Positions 7,986 to 16,817 of a stretch of 64,000 nucleotides of DNA are shown here, one piece after another. The DNA comes from an uncultured Collinsella sp. (lineage in GTDB: Bacteria > Actinomycetota > Coriobacteriia > Coriobacteriales > Coriobacteriaceae), in NCBI GenBank assembly GCA_900540895.1, contig UQHV01000013.1:1-64000 (forward strand). Direction: 5' to 3'. Each line of letters starts with the position of its first letter. The first letter of the stretch is position 1. Under the pieces are notes generated by a model. That model searched no databases and was not told the DNA's origin. It saw only the letters and a program-made list of their open reading frames with translations. Made by a program: the position numbers and the translations under genes.

Positions 7986-9983
7986 CTACTGCAGGTCCAG
8001 CTGGTCCAGGTATTCCTTGCCGTGCTCGGAGATATGGCGCTTGCGGCCCGCCTCGTCGTTGCCCAGCAACAGGTTGAACATGGTCTCCATCTTGGTGACG
8101 TCCTCGGGCTCCACCTTGATCAGGCGACGCGTCTCGGGGTTCATGGTGGTGAGCCACATCATATCCGGATCGTTCTCACCAAGACCCTTGGAGCGGTTGA
8201 TGGAGCACTTTTGGTCGCCGATTTCTTTGAGGATGCCGTTCTTCTCGAGCTCGGTGTAGGCAAAGTAGGTCTTTTCTTTGCAGTTGATCTCGTAGAGCGG
8301 CGACTCGGCGATATACACGTAGCCCTCGTCGATAAGTGTGGGCACCAGTCGATAGAGCATGGTGAGTACGAGCGTGCGGATGTGGTAACCGTCGACGTCG
8401 GCGTCCGTACAAATGATGACCTTGTTCCAGTTGAGGTTGTCCAGGTCGAAGGCACCGAGGTTCTTGATGCGCTTGTCCTTGATCTCCACGCCACAGCCTA
8501 GCACGCGCATAAGGTCCATGATGATGTCGGACTTAAAGATGCGCGGATAGTCCTCCTTTAGGCAGTTGAGGATCTTGCCGCGGACGGGCATAACGCCTTG
8601 GAACTCGGCATCGCGCGAGGTGCGAATGGCGCCTGCTGCCGAGTCGCCCTCTACGATGTAGATCTCGCGGCGGCTCTTGTCCTTGGAGCGGCAGTCGATG
8701 AACTTCTGCACGCGGTTGGCCATGTCGGTCTTCTGCTGCAGGTTGGTTTTGATACTCTGGCGCGTTTTCTCTGCGTTCTCGCGCGAGCGCTTGTTGATGA
8801 GCACCTGCTCCATGATCTTGTTGGCGGCATCTTTGTTCTCGATTAAGTAGGTCGAGAGGCGCTCCTTAAAGAAGGCAGTCATGGCCTGCTGGATAAAGCG
8901 GTTATTGATGGCCTTCTTGGTCTGGTTTTCGTAGGACGTCTGGGTGGAGAAGCAGTTGGTCACCAGCACCAGGCAGTCCTGGACGTCCTGCCATTTGATG
9001 CCGCTCTCGTTTTTGTTGTACTTGCCCTGTTGCTTAATGTAGGCATCGATGGCGCTGGTCAAAGCGCTGCGAGCGGCCTTCTCGGGCGAACCGCCGTTCT
9101 CGAGCCACGATGAGTTGTGGTAGTACTCCTGCATCATGAAGGTGCGCGAGAAGCACATACACGCGGTGATCTTTACGTTATAGTCGGGCAGGTCCTCGCG
9201 GTCGCGACCGCGACGGTCGGCCTCGATAAAGAAGGGCTCGGTAAGGTAGTCGGTACCGACCTTTTCGAGCACGTAGTCCTCGATGCCCTTGGGATAGCAA
9301 AAATCCTCTTCGGAAAACTCGCCGTCGTCGCCCTCGATGCGCAGGCGGAAGGTCACGTTGGCGTTGACCACGGCCTGACGGCGCATGGTCTCGCGATACC
9401 AATCGTGGGGAATGCTAATTGAGGTAAAGACCTCAAGATCGGGGCGCCACTTGATAGTGGTGCCGGTGCGGTCCTCGTCGCTGGGCTCAATTTCGAGTGC
9501 CTTCTTCTTGGCGCCGACAACCTTGCCCTTCTTAAAGTGTAAGGAGTACTTGTTACCGTCACGCCAGACGGTGACGTCCATGTACTCGGAAGCGTACTGA
9601 GTCGCGCAGGAGCCCAGGCCGTTGGTGCCGAGCGAGAAGTCGTAGTCGCCGCCCTGGTTGTTGTTATACTTGCCGCCGGCGTAGAGTTCGCAAAAGACGA
9701 GCTCCCAGTTAAAGCGCTTCTCGGAAGGGTTCCAGTCGAGCGGGCAGCCGCGGCCATTGTCCTCTACCTGAATGGAGCCATCGCGAAAGGCGGTAAGGGT
9801 GATGAGCTTGCCGTAGCCCTGGCGCGCCTCGTCAACGGCGTTGGACAGGATCTCGAAGGCGGCATGCGCGCAGCCGTCGAGTCCATCCGAGCCAAAGATG
9901 ACGGCGGGGCGCAGGCGTACGCGCTCCTCGTCCTTGAGCTGGCGGATACTGTCGTTACCATAGTTTGCGGTGTTTTTTGCCAT
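7986..9983 (-). CDS. parE: Type II DNA topoisomerase subunit B (topoisomerase IV/gyrase B family)
   Basis: A 665-residue GHKL ATPase/TOPRIM subunit. N-terminal ATP site: EILSNAVDEA (Mg-binding N48), DNGRGCP (75-81), and the lid GTNGLGSC (119-126). Metal-binding TOPRIM motifs: EGDSAAG near the middle and DADVDG further on, then the SKGLGE segment near the C-terminus. It provides ATP-driven gate closure for the A subunit encoded directly downstream. I chose the ATG at 9983 (MAKNTANYGND) because conserved family sequence starts there; the open frame extends another 33 codons to 10082 without family similarity. The ribosome site is weak (GAGAG). Assignment to ParE rather than a second GyrB is by partner and context. 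Confidence 0.83.
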   Translation of the reverse strand: MAKNTANYGNDSIRQLKDEERVRLRPAVIFGSDGLDGCAHAAFEILSNAVDEARQGYGKLITLTAFRDGSIQVEDNGRGCPLDWNPSEKRFNWELVFCELYAGGKYNNNQGGDYDFSLGTNGLGSCATQYASEYMDVTVWRDGNKYSLHFKKGKVVGAKKKALEIEPSDEDRTGTTIKWRPDLEVFTSISIPHDWYRETMRRQAVVNANVTFRLRIEGDDGEFSEEDFCYPKGIEDYVLEKVGTDYLTEPFFIEADRRGRDREDLPDYNVKITACMCFSRTFMMQEYYHNSSWLENGGSPEKAARSALTSAIDAYIKQQGKYNKNESGIKWQDVQDCLVLVTNCFSTQTSYENQTKKAINNRFIQQAMTAFFKERLSTYLIENKDAANKIMEQVLINKRSRENAEKTRQSIKTNLQQKTDMANRVQKFIDCRSKDKSRREIYIVEGDSAAGAIRTSRDAEFQGVMPVRGKILNCLKEDYPRIFKSDIIMDLMRVLGCGVEIKDKRIKNLGAFDLDNLNWNKVIICTDADVDGYHIRTLVLTMLYRLVPTLIDEGYVYIAESPLYEINCKEKTYFAYTELEKNGILKEIGDQKCSINRSKGLGENDPDMMWLTTMNPETRRLIKVEPEDVTKMETMFNLLLGNDEAGRKRHISEHGKEYLDQLDLQ

Positions 9984-10115
9984 ACTCGCTCTCTCGGTGC
10001 TCCTTTGCTGCGTTTTAGTCATATAGATAGTCAAGGTAGCATAGCCCAGCCCATAGGCGATTCCAACCAACACGAAATCCATCGAACAATCGTTCGGAGT
10101 ACGATGGAGATTCGT

Positions 10116-10152
10116 TTACTCGGACAAAACCGAGTCGGTTCTGTCCGAGTAA
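10116..10152. promoter_or_regulatory. 37-base near-perfect palindrome in divergent promoter region
   Basis: TTACTCGGACAAAACCGA (10116-10133) pairs with TCGGTTCTGTCCGAGTAA (10135-10152) with one mismatch, extended by flanking GATTCG/CGAATC. It lies between the topoisomerase genes and the Xre-family gene, which diverge. It may be a large operator or a transcript hairpin. Confidence 0.5.
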
Positions 10153-10225
10153 GGTTGAATAGCGAATCGAAATTGTTATGTCCGCACAGCGATGACAGAC
10201 ATGGTTTTCATAATGACAGATATAG

Positions 10226-10254
10226 TTGACATCCTTTGATGGATGCAATATATT
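10226..10254 (+). promoter_or_regulatory. Promoter of the Xre-family regulator with flanking GACAGATAT dyad
   Basis: TTGACA (10226-10231), 17-base spacer, TATATT (10249-10254). GACAGATAT lies 5' of the -35 box and ATATCTGTC lies about 20 bases after the -10 box; TTTCTGTCA overlaps the start point. The arrangement suggests autoregulation by the encoded HTH protein through GACAG half-sites. Confidence 0.6.
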
Positions 10255-10302
10255 TCTGTCATGTTGCAACGGATATCTGTCCATTACTACGAAAGGAACT
10301 CC

Positions 10303-10533
10303 ATGCCGGGCAAAAGGAACCTACGCATGAAGGCGGCGCGCGCGGCGGTTGGCCTTTCGCAAGCTGACCTGGCCGAGGCCGTGGGCGTTACGCGCCAGAC
10401 CATCGGCCTGATCGAGGCGGGCGGCTACAACCCCACGCTCAATTTGTGCGTGGCAATCTGTAAAGCGCTACGCGTTACGTTGAACGACTTGTTTTGGGAA
10501 GACGAGAGCGACGTCGACCCTGACGCTCTTTAG
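10303..10533 (+). CDS. Small Xre/Cro-type transcriptional regulator
   Basis: A 76-residue protein that is nearly all helix-turn-helix: MKAARAAVGLSQADLAEAVGVTRQTIGLIEAG with the recognition helix around VTRQTIGLIE, then the YNPTLNLCVAICKALRVTLNDLFW tail. This is the YgzD/YozG-like group of short HTH_3 regulators, often next to a membrane protein they control. The ATG is 9 bases from GAAAGGA; in-frame codons upstream lack conservation. It is followed 9 bases later by the membrane protein gene, so both likely form an operon. Palindromic GACAGATAT/ATATCTGTC sites around the promoter suggest autoregulation. Confidence 0.85.
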   Translation: MPGKRNLRMKAARAAVGLSQADLAEAVGVTRQTIGLIEAGGYNPTLNLCVAICKALRVTLNDLFWEDESDVDPDAL

Positions 10534-10542
10534 GAGTCCACT

Positions 10543-11127
10543 ATGAAATTTGAAGATTTAAAACTCGTGCAAAAGTGGCGTGAATATGCCGGCCCAAAGG
10601 ATGAGCGCCTGGAAGCTGAGAGCGCAAAAATCTACAAGATTGGTTTCGTGCTGCTCTCGTTTGGCATGTTGATGATCTTTTTCTACCAGTTTATAGCTCG
10701 ACAGGTTGCGTGGGTTCACAGCGACGCCAGTGAAATGCCGCATGGCTTTGCAACGCCGTTCGAGGCGGCCATGTATTTGTGGCTCGTCCTCGTGATGTTG
10801 ATTTGCGCAGGACTGCAAACGCGGAAGGGATATGTCGATACCAATCGTTTTGGGCAAACCGAGCATCTTCCTGCTGGATATTTCCTGCTTGTCAGCGGTC
10901 TTAGCGGCGCCGCGTTCGCGCTTGTTATTGCCGCAATGCGCTGTATCGCTGAGGCGCAGATCGTACCGCTCGAAAGCGTCTTTTGGTTGGCGAACCTGGC
11001 CACGGGCGTGTTCTGCGGTGCGACGATTTTCGCGGCCACGTTTGCTGCCCTGTGCGCAACGTTTTTCACGGCGAAAAGACGCCGTGCCAAGCTCGAGGCA
11101 GAACTCGACTCCTCTGACGACATCTAA
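10543..11127 (+). CDS. Membrane protein, DUF3169/DUF6773-like, Xre-linked
   Basis: A 194-residue protein with four hydrophobic segments: about 32-51, 75-93, 107-128 and 146-172. Both ends are charged and cytoplasmic in likely topology (N-terminal KWREYAGPKDERLEAES, C-terminal KRRRAKLEAELDSSDD). It follows the small Xre regulator by 9 bases, a pairing common in Firmicutes and Coriobacteria for DUF-type membrane proteins of unknown function. No catalytic motif can be seen. A terminator-like hairpin follows its stop. Confidence 0.7.
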   Translation: MKFEDLKLVQKWREYAGPKDERLEAESAKIYKIGFVLLSFGMLMIFFYQFIARQVAWVHSDASEMPHGFATPFEAAMYLWLVLVMLICAGLQTRKGYVDTNRFGQTEHLPAGYFLLVSGLSGAAFALVIAAMRCIAEAQIVPLESVFWLANLATGVFCGATIFAATFAALCATFFTAKRRRAKLEAELDSSDDI

Positions 11128-11133
11128 TGCGTA

Positions 11134-11169
11134 ATGGGCTGGCTCTGGGTATTCAGAACCAGCCCATTT
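11134..11169. terminator. Hairpin after the Xre/membrane-protein operon
   Basis: AATGGGCTGG (11134-11143) pairs with CCAGCCCATT (11160-11169), followed by TTGATGTT. It lies between convergent genes and can serve both. Confidence 0.6.
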
Positions 11170-11216
11170 GATGTTCGATGAGCCGAGTCGGCGCCTCTCA
11201 CAAAAGTAACTAGGAG

Positions 11217-14200
11217 CTAGCGAGGCCTATCCGAATTGGCCTCATTGGCGGTGTCGATCTCGAGCGCCGTGCGGCGGGCACTGTAGGCGACGAGGCCGGC
11301 GCCTGCCGCGGCGAGTGCTGCAGCGGCTGCCGTGAGGGGAGCGTTGGCATCGCCCGTGCCCGCAAGCGCGCCCGCTTTTCCGGAGCGCTTGTTATTACCG
11401 CGGTCCTTGCCGCTGCCAGAGCTGCTGCCGCCACCGGAGCTGCCTCCCGTGCCGGAACCGCCGCCACTTGAGCCACCATCGCCGTCCGCCGTCATCGGGG
11501 CGTCGTGAAGCCCTGTGGCGTCCGCGCTGTCGCATACGCCGACCTGAACTTCTGAGCGTTCGCATGCCGCGTCGGGCACGTGGAGCTCGTGCAGTACAGC
11601 ACCCAGCGCCGAGTTCGCGCCCGGTCGAATTTCTTCGAGCGTTACGGGATCGAGCGCCACCAGATTACGCGCCTTCGCATACAGCGTTACGCGTTTGCCC
11701 ACTTCGTCGCTCCAACTCTCGGGGATGGCGAAGCTCATACGGAACTGTGCCGTGCAACCCGGTGCCAGCACGGCGTTGCCGTTGTCGGCTACCAGCGGGT
11801 GCGTTGCAAAACGTGCGCCCAGCGTCTCGAGCGCGTACTTCACGTGTGCCATGTCGTTGGCCGGAGCATCTTCGGCAAGCTCTGGATCAAAGATCGATGC
11901 CGTGCGTGCGTTCGCTCCGAATCCGATGGATGCGCTGGAGAACGGTTGGCTGGAGCCCTCTCGGCACAGATCGATCGTGCCGGCAGTCAGCAAAGTGTTG
12001 CCGTCGTTTCGCACCGTGACCATGAAGGATTCGCCTGCTGCTCCGGGCACCACCGCGCCTGAGGTAGCGACCGCGCCCGTCGGAGTGGCACACGCCACCA
12101 GAGGCACTTCGATGCCGTGCAGCTCTGCCTCGCTCTTCTCCGCGCTCACAATGTGCGTGGCGAGCGCGGAGAGCATGCTTCCCGACGTCAAAAATGTCGT
12201 TATCTGATCGACGGGATGGTCCAGCTCGCACATCACGAACGGCTCCGTGAACAGATCGCCTGCCAAGGTGCTGGCGAAGATGCGGAAGTGCTTGCCCATC
12301 ACTGCTACCGGGTTGCCTTCTTCGTCGTAGGTTTGTCCCACCTTGCCATCGGTGTTCTCTACATAGAGCACGCACCTGCCGTTGTTGCTTACGCTAAACG
12401 ATGCCGGGCCACAGCCTGCGGCACCCACGGGCTGCGTTGCAAATGCTGATGCGCCTCGCGTCCAAGTAATATGCTGCAGTTGCTCGTTGACGGTTGCCAA
12501 AAAGCCCGTGTGCTGCGGCCACGGCACCGCGTGGGGTACTGTGGCATCTGGCGACATAACGCCCCACCCCGCGATGGACTGGCCGATCACGGCGTACGAT
12601 GCGCAGCCACAACCGCCTGCAGTCTCGTATGCAACGGGTACCACCATTTTGCCGTTGATATTCTCGGGCGCGCCGAGCTCGATGCTCGACGGTGCCTGCG
12701 GAAAGCGGAGGACCTGACGGAACGTGAGACTGTCGCCCAAATCATCCGACCACAGGGTAAAGCACTCCAGCGCAACCTCGGCCTCGCTGCCGAGTGCCTT
12801 TTCTGCGGTGGTTCCGCGGCGGTGGAGGTAGGCACCCGACAGACGCCCGTCGACCAGCGTCTTGCCCACCGTGATGCGCGGGCACTGCAGGCAATGGTAG
12901 CCATCCTCTTGCAGGCGGCCGCGCGAAATGCTGCGCCATGACGTATGCGACACCACGCGAACTCCGCCGTTGCTTATGCGCAGGCGCACAACGGACAGTA
13001 TGCCGGATGTGCTCGCCGCATCGAAAAGGGTGTTGTCGCCGGCGGGACGTTCGCCCGAGACCAGCAGCACGTAGGCGTCCTGGTTTCCTCTTCCGTCCGT
13101 ATATTCCACCACGTCGAAGTCGTAATCGTATATGCCGTCGCGCTCCACGTCGCCCTCGCCAAACCCAAGGGGAAAGTCTACGGGCGTGGGAGCGGACCAC
13201 GTGCCGTTCGTCTTTGTATGTACCACCAGGCGCGAGCGGCCATTCTCGCCGTAGCGCACCGAGGCGATACGGAATAGACACTCCATGCCGGCAATCATCG
13301 TTAGCCTCATGTGGGCTTCGCTGAGCACGCCGGAAAACAGCACGTTGTCGCTCGAGGGCTTGATGCCGCCACGCTCGTCCTCCGATACACCAGCAGAATT
13401 GGCGTTGGGGTCCGCAACGGCGTTCGCCGCCTGCCCGATATAGGTGTACTCATACATCGGCGCGGCGTTTTCGTCGTTCTCTATCAGTGCGTGGACGAAA
13501 TGCTCGATCTGTCCCGTGTCGTCGCTTTCTGCATCCGCCTCGAGCTCAATGCGCGTGACCGACCGGTCCCAATCGCGCACGATAGGCGCGACGTTTACGG
13601 CAGTGGCCTTAACCTCGGCGCGTGCGAGCAGCTCAGCGTTGGTGACGATGGTGGCCGATGCGATGAATTGCGGCACGCCGCCCGCCTCGATGTTGCTGGG
13701 CGTGCCGAAGCGGGCATCCAACGTGTAAGGCATATCTCCACCCAATGCGAGCTCAGAGCGCTGGAGCACATACTGGTTGCCATTGTTCACCGACATATTC
13801 CATGAATCGAGGAGTGTGGGCCACGACCCCGACCAAGCCTTGGTGGTCCACTTGAACATTACGAACTGGAGTATCACATCGACATCGACGTCTGCACCTA
13901 CGCGCAGTCGCGGAAGCTGGTGTCCATCTGCCTTCTCGTACCCAATGAACAGCGTGAGGGATGCGGCGCCGCGCACGGCAGACGAAGCGACGCCTGCAAC
14001 GCCGGCTCCAAAGGTGACGGCAAGCCCGATCTGGATAGTGAATGAGCCCGACGTGTTGGAATAGTCGAGCGAAATGTTTTTAAAAAACGCCGCGCCGCTA
14101 CCGTGCGTGTGGGCGCCCACGGCGAGTGCCAGTTTTGCCAGCACCCAGGGGTTGACGTTCAGGAAAAACGGCACCGGTCCTAGGGTAAACTGCTCGGTCC

Positions 14201-15587
14201 AATTGAGATCGGTTCTTACCTGAAAGAGGGCCTTAATATTGCCGTATGCGGGGTCGTTGTTGTTGCCCCAGGTTTTGCCCACCCAATCGTAGGCGAGCGA
14301 GCCGTACAGCTGTGTGGCGATATCCATCGTGAACAGCGGCGTGCAATGGTGGCGAAGGAGCTTGGTGTTTCTTGGATCGGTGCCCGAACCGGCACTCATG
14401 CTTTTGTACTGATTCCACTTCCCCTCCATCTCGTCGAGGTAGCGGTTTGCCTGCTTGGCGCCCGACTCACGCGGTGACTTCTTCCAGTACTCCGGATCCG
14501 GATTGCCCGAATCGTTCATATAGCTGGCTGGTTTGTATCCTCCGCCAAACAGCACGTATCCAGCAAACGAGAAATCGAAGAGGATCGGAAATGTGGGCAT
14601 CCAGCACGTGAACTTATTGCCGCCGATGCCGGGAAACGCCGCGGGGAAATCAAACGGAGTGATCTCTTGGTCCATGGTGGTGGGGACGATAGTGGTCGAG
14701 CCCGATTCTGCCTTTGCCGCCGGCGCAGTGACAACGGCCATGGGGGAGGAGAGCGTGTAGGTTTTGCCCTGGTAGTCGAGGACAAAGCGCAGCTTGCATC
14801 CTTCTTCCAGAAGGCTCGATGCCACGTCGAGGAACTTGTCTTCGAGCGTGAACGTCGCCAGATTATCCGCGCCCGATGCGCTGGCCTTGACTTGGCCAAT
14901 CTGCGTGACGGTTTCGGATGAGCTGCCCGCAGCGGGCATCACTTTATTGATATGCAACGTTGCCTGCCCGCCCTGCGGCAGATGGGCCTGCACGGTAAAA
15001 GCGTGCGTGTCGGGCTGATCGTTTGCTGCTTCGTCCGCTGGCAATGCCATGAACGTAGCTTCAGCGTACTGGATGTCCCATTCGTCGAATGTGAGCTGGC
15101 GGAAGTACGGCTCGCCGTCGGAAAGCGGACGCGTGGGCGCGGTTATGGCGGTGCCGCCCTGGATACGCGCAAGGGGAATCTCGACATCACGGTAGCCCGC
15201 CATGCTAATGGAGATGCCGCCGTTAAAGTCGTACGCGTCGAGAAGCGTTGCCTCGTCCGCGTAGCCTTCCGAAAGAGAGGCGATCTCAAAGATGGCTGTG
15301 CCTTCTTCATCGGTAGTGGCGGTGAGCTGCTTGCCTGCGGCATAGCGCGATGTGAGCGTGACCTGGGCACCTGTGATGGGCGTATTCTTGTTGGCGACGT
15401 CGACCACGACCACACCAAACATGGTGCGCGAGAGAACGAGCACCCTGAAGGGGTCTTTTTCGTCGGCATAGGCTTCGGTGGGCGCGATCGGCAATATGAA
15501 GGCGTTTGCGCTTCCCGGCACGCGCGGCAACATAATGCTCGCCAGCGAGGACGCTCCGGCAACAAGTAGCGAACGGCGATCAAGCAT
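11217..15587 (-). CDS. Very large cell-surface protein with LAxTG anchor
   Basis: A 1,456-residue secreted protein. The N-terminus MLDRRSLLVAGASSLASIM resembles a Tat-type signal (twin arginine followed by a hydrophobic core) with an Ala-x-Ala-like end near AYADEKD. Next comes a carboxypeptidase-regulatory/CnaB-like beta domain (ITGAQVTLTSRY...TTDEEGTAIFEI). A long central part without recognised motifs follows, then beta-rich repeats resembling propeller blades and a CARDB-like domain (SFMVTVRNDGNTLLTAGTI). The end has a Gly/Ser linker, LAGTGD at about 1408, a hydrophobic segment and a basic tail. LAxTG is the class E sortase motif, so covalent wall anchoring is likely. Start chosen at 15587 with GGGAG upstream; the frame stays open to 15683. 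The function is not recognised; adhesion or substrate binding is a guess. Confidence 0.7.
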   Translation of the reverse strand: MLDRRSLLVAGASSLASIMLPRVPGSANAFILPIAPTEAYADEKDPFRVLVLSRTMFGVVVVDVANKNTPITGAQVTLTSRYAAGKQLTATTDEEGTAIFEIASLSEGYADEATLLDAYDFNGGISISMAGYRDVEIPLARIQGGTAITAPTRPLSDGEPYFRQLTFDEWDIQYAEATFMALPADEAANDQPDTHAFTVQAHLPQGGQATLHINKVMPAAGSSSETVTQIGQVKASASGADNLATFTLEDKFLDVASSLLEEGCKLRFVLDYQGKTYTLSSPMAVVTAPAAKAESGSTTIVPTTMDQEITPFDFPAAFPGIGGNKFTCWMPTFPILFDFSFAGYVLFGGGYKPASYMNDSGNPDPEYWKKSPRESGAKQANRYLDEMEGKWNQYKSMSAGSGTDPRNTKLLRHHCTPLFTMDIATQLYGSLAYDWVGKTWGNNNDPAYGNIKALFQVRTDLNWTEQFTLGPVPFFLNVNPWVLAKLALAVGAHTHGSGAAFFKNISLDYSNTSGSFTIQIGLAVTFGAGVAGVASSAVRGAASLTLFIGYEKADGHQLPRLRVGADVDVDVILQFVMFKWTTKAWSGSWPTLLDSWNMSVNNGNQYVLQRSELALGGDMPYTLDARFGTPSNIEAGGVPQFIASATIVTNAELLARAEVKATAVNVAPIVRDWDRSVTRIELEADAESDDTGQIEHFVHALIENDENAAPMYEYTYIGQAANAVADPNANSAGVSEDERGGIKPSSDNVLFSGVLSEAHMRLTMIAGMECLFRIASVRYGENGRSRLVVHTKTNGTWSAPTPVDFPLGFGEGDVERDGIYDYDFDVVEYTDGRGNQDAYVLLVSGERPAGDNTLFDAASTSGILSVVRLRISNGGVRVVSHTSWRSISRGRLQEDGYHCLQCPRITVGKTLVDGRLSGAYLHRRGTTAEKALGSEAEVALECFTLWSDDLGDSLTFRQVLRFPQAPSSIELGAPENINGKMVVPVAYETAGGCGCASYAVIGQSIAGWGVMSPDATVPHAVPWPQHTGFLATVNEQLQHITWTRGASAFATQPVGAAGCGPASFSVSNNGRCVLYVENTDGKVGQTYDEEGNPVAVMGKHFRIFASTLAGDLFTEPFVMCELDHPVDQITTFLTSGSMLSALATHIVSAEKSEAELHGIEVPLVACATPTGAVATSGAVVPGAAGESFMVTVRNDGNTLLTAGTIDLCREGSSQPFSSASIGFGANARTASIFDPELAEDAPANDMAHVKYALETLGARFATHPLVADNGNAVLAPGCTAQFRMSFAIPESWSDEVGKRVTLYAKARNLVALDPVTLEEIRPGANSALGAVLHELHVPDAACERSEVQVGVCDSADATGLHDAPMTADGDGGSSGGGSGTGGSSGGGSSSGSGKDRGNNKRSGKAGALAGTGDANAPLTAAAAALAAAGAGLVAYSARRTALEIDTANEANSDRPR

Positions 15588-15744
15588 CTTTGGCTCCCAT
15601 CCCGCAGGTATCGGTGGAAATAATCCAATTTTGCGAGAAGGTGCCCCGTGGCGGTAGTGCCGTTCGATGGCCAAAATGTCCAATTTGAGTGCGCGAAAGC
15701 GTCAGGCCCCCGGAGCGCTTTCAATACGCCGGGCAGTTTGGCCG

Positions 15745-16749
15745 CTAGCGCAACATGTGGGCAATCAGCTCGGCGCGAGTTCCGATACCAAGCTTGGCAT
15801 ACACTCCTGATAGGCGGTTTTTAACGGTGCCCGGCGATACTCCCATGTGGCGTGCGATTTCGGCGTTGGTCCATCCGCGGCAGGCGAGCATGGCCATGGT
15901 GAACTCCGTGGTCGTTAAATCGTCGGCCACGTCCTCGCCCGAATCGGGGTTGTGGATGCGCCGCCAGCCGTAGCTGAATCGATACGTAATCTCGATGATG
16001 TGTGCGAAATCGTCGGGGTATTGCGATTTTAGGCACGCCTCGATGAGCCCCTGCAAAAGGCCGTGGTGCTCGCCAATGAGCTCGATAAGGTCGTCGGGGC
16101 GCGCAATGTTCCAAGCAGCTCCGAAGTGTGCCTTTGCGGCATCGACGTCCTTGAGGCTCATGCATGCCATGGAAGCTGCCAGGTGCAGGAACAGCTCCGA
16201 GATGGGATAGCTTCCCTGTTTCATGATCAGGGCATTTTCCACCATGCCCAGGCTGCGGCCATATTCGCCGCGCAGATACAAGGCGTGCGCCATCACATAG
16301 CTGGCGAACAGGCGCAGGCCTTCGGGCAGATGCGCCGCAAGCGGATAAAACTCTTCGGCGGAATACGGGGAAGGCAAGTGCAGCAGGACGCTCGCGGCCG
16401 AGGCGAACAGGATGTGCATGGCGTGGACGGCAGGCGATTCCTTGTCGGCTGGCGTATCGAGGATGCCAGCAAGGCACCGGCGGGCATCGGCGATACGGTT
16501 GAGCGACAGACTGGCGTATCCGCAGATAAAGCATGCGGAATAGCGCAGTGCGGGGTCGGTGGCGTCAAGATAGGGGCGCGCTGTCTTGGCAGCGGGGGTG
16601 GCCTGTCCGCGAAAGTACAGCGCTTCTGCCGTGGCAATGGCGCGCGAATCGGGGTCGGAAATGCCTGCAACCGCAGCGTCAATCTGTCCCGGCACAAAAG
16701 CGGTGCACATCAACGGCATGGGAACGCATGGGTAGCCATCGCAGTCCAT
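15745..16749 (-). CDS. LuxR-family transcriptional regulator
   Basis: A 334-residue regulator with a C-terminal LuxR (GerE) helix-turn-helix: TTTEFTMAMLACRGWTNAEI.RHMGVSPGTVKNRLSGVYAKLGI. The N-terminal 260 residues are helical with TPR-like spacing (FRGQATPAAKTARPYL, YLRGEYGRSLGMVENALI, ACMSLKDVDAAKAHFGAAW), a layout shared with MalT-like or LuxR-TPR regulators of Coriobacteria. No ATPase domain is present. It reads leftward toward the large surface protein, 157 bases away, so that protein is its most likely target. ATG at 16749 has GGGAG about 10 bases upstream; codons before it do not look conserved. Confidence 0.8.
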   Translation of the reverse strand: MDCDGYPCVPMPLMCTAFVPGQIDAAVAGISDPDSRAIATAEALYFRGQATPAAKTARPYLDATDPALRYSACFICGYASLSLNRIADARRCLAGILDTPADKESPAVHAMHILFASAASVLLHLPSPYSAEEFYPLAAHLPEGLRLFASYVMAHALYLRGEYGRSLGMVENALIMKQGSYPISELFLHLAASMACMSLKDVDAAKAHFGAAWNIARPDDLIELIGEHHGLLQGLIEACLKSQYPDDFAHIIEITYRFSYGWRRIHNPDSGEDVADDLTTTEFTMAMLACRGWTNAEIARHMGVSPGTVKNRLSGVYAKLGIGTRAELIAHMLR

Positions 16750-16817
16750 CTTCCATCTCCCAACAGCTGGCAACAATAGCAGCAATTGTACTCCTGTTGC
16801 TCGGGACCCCTTTCGTT

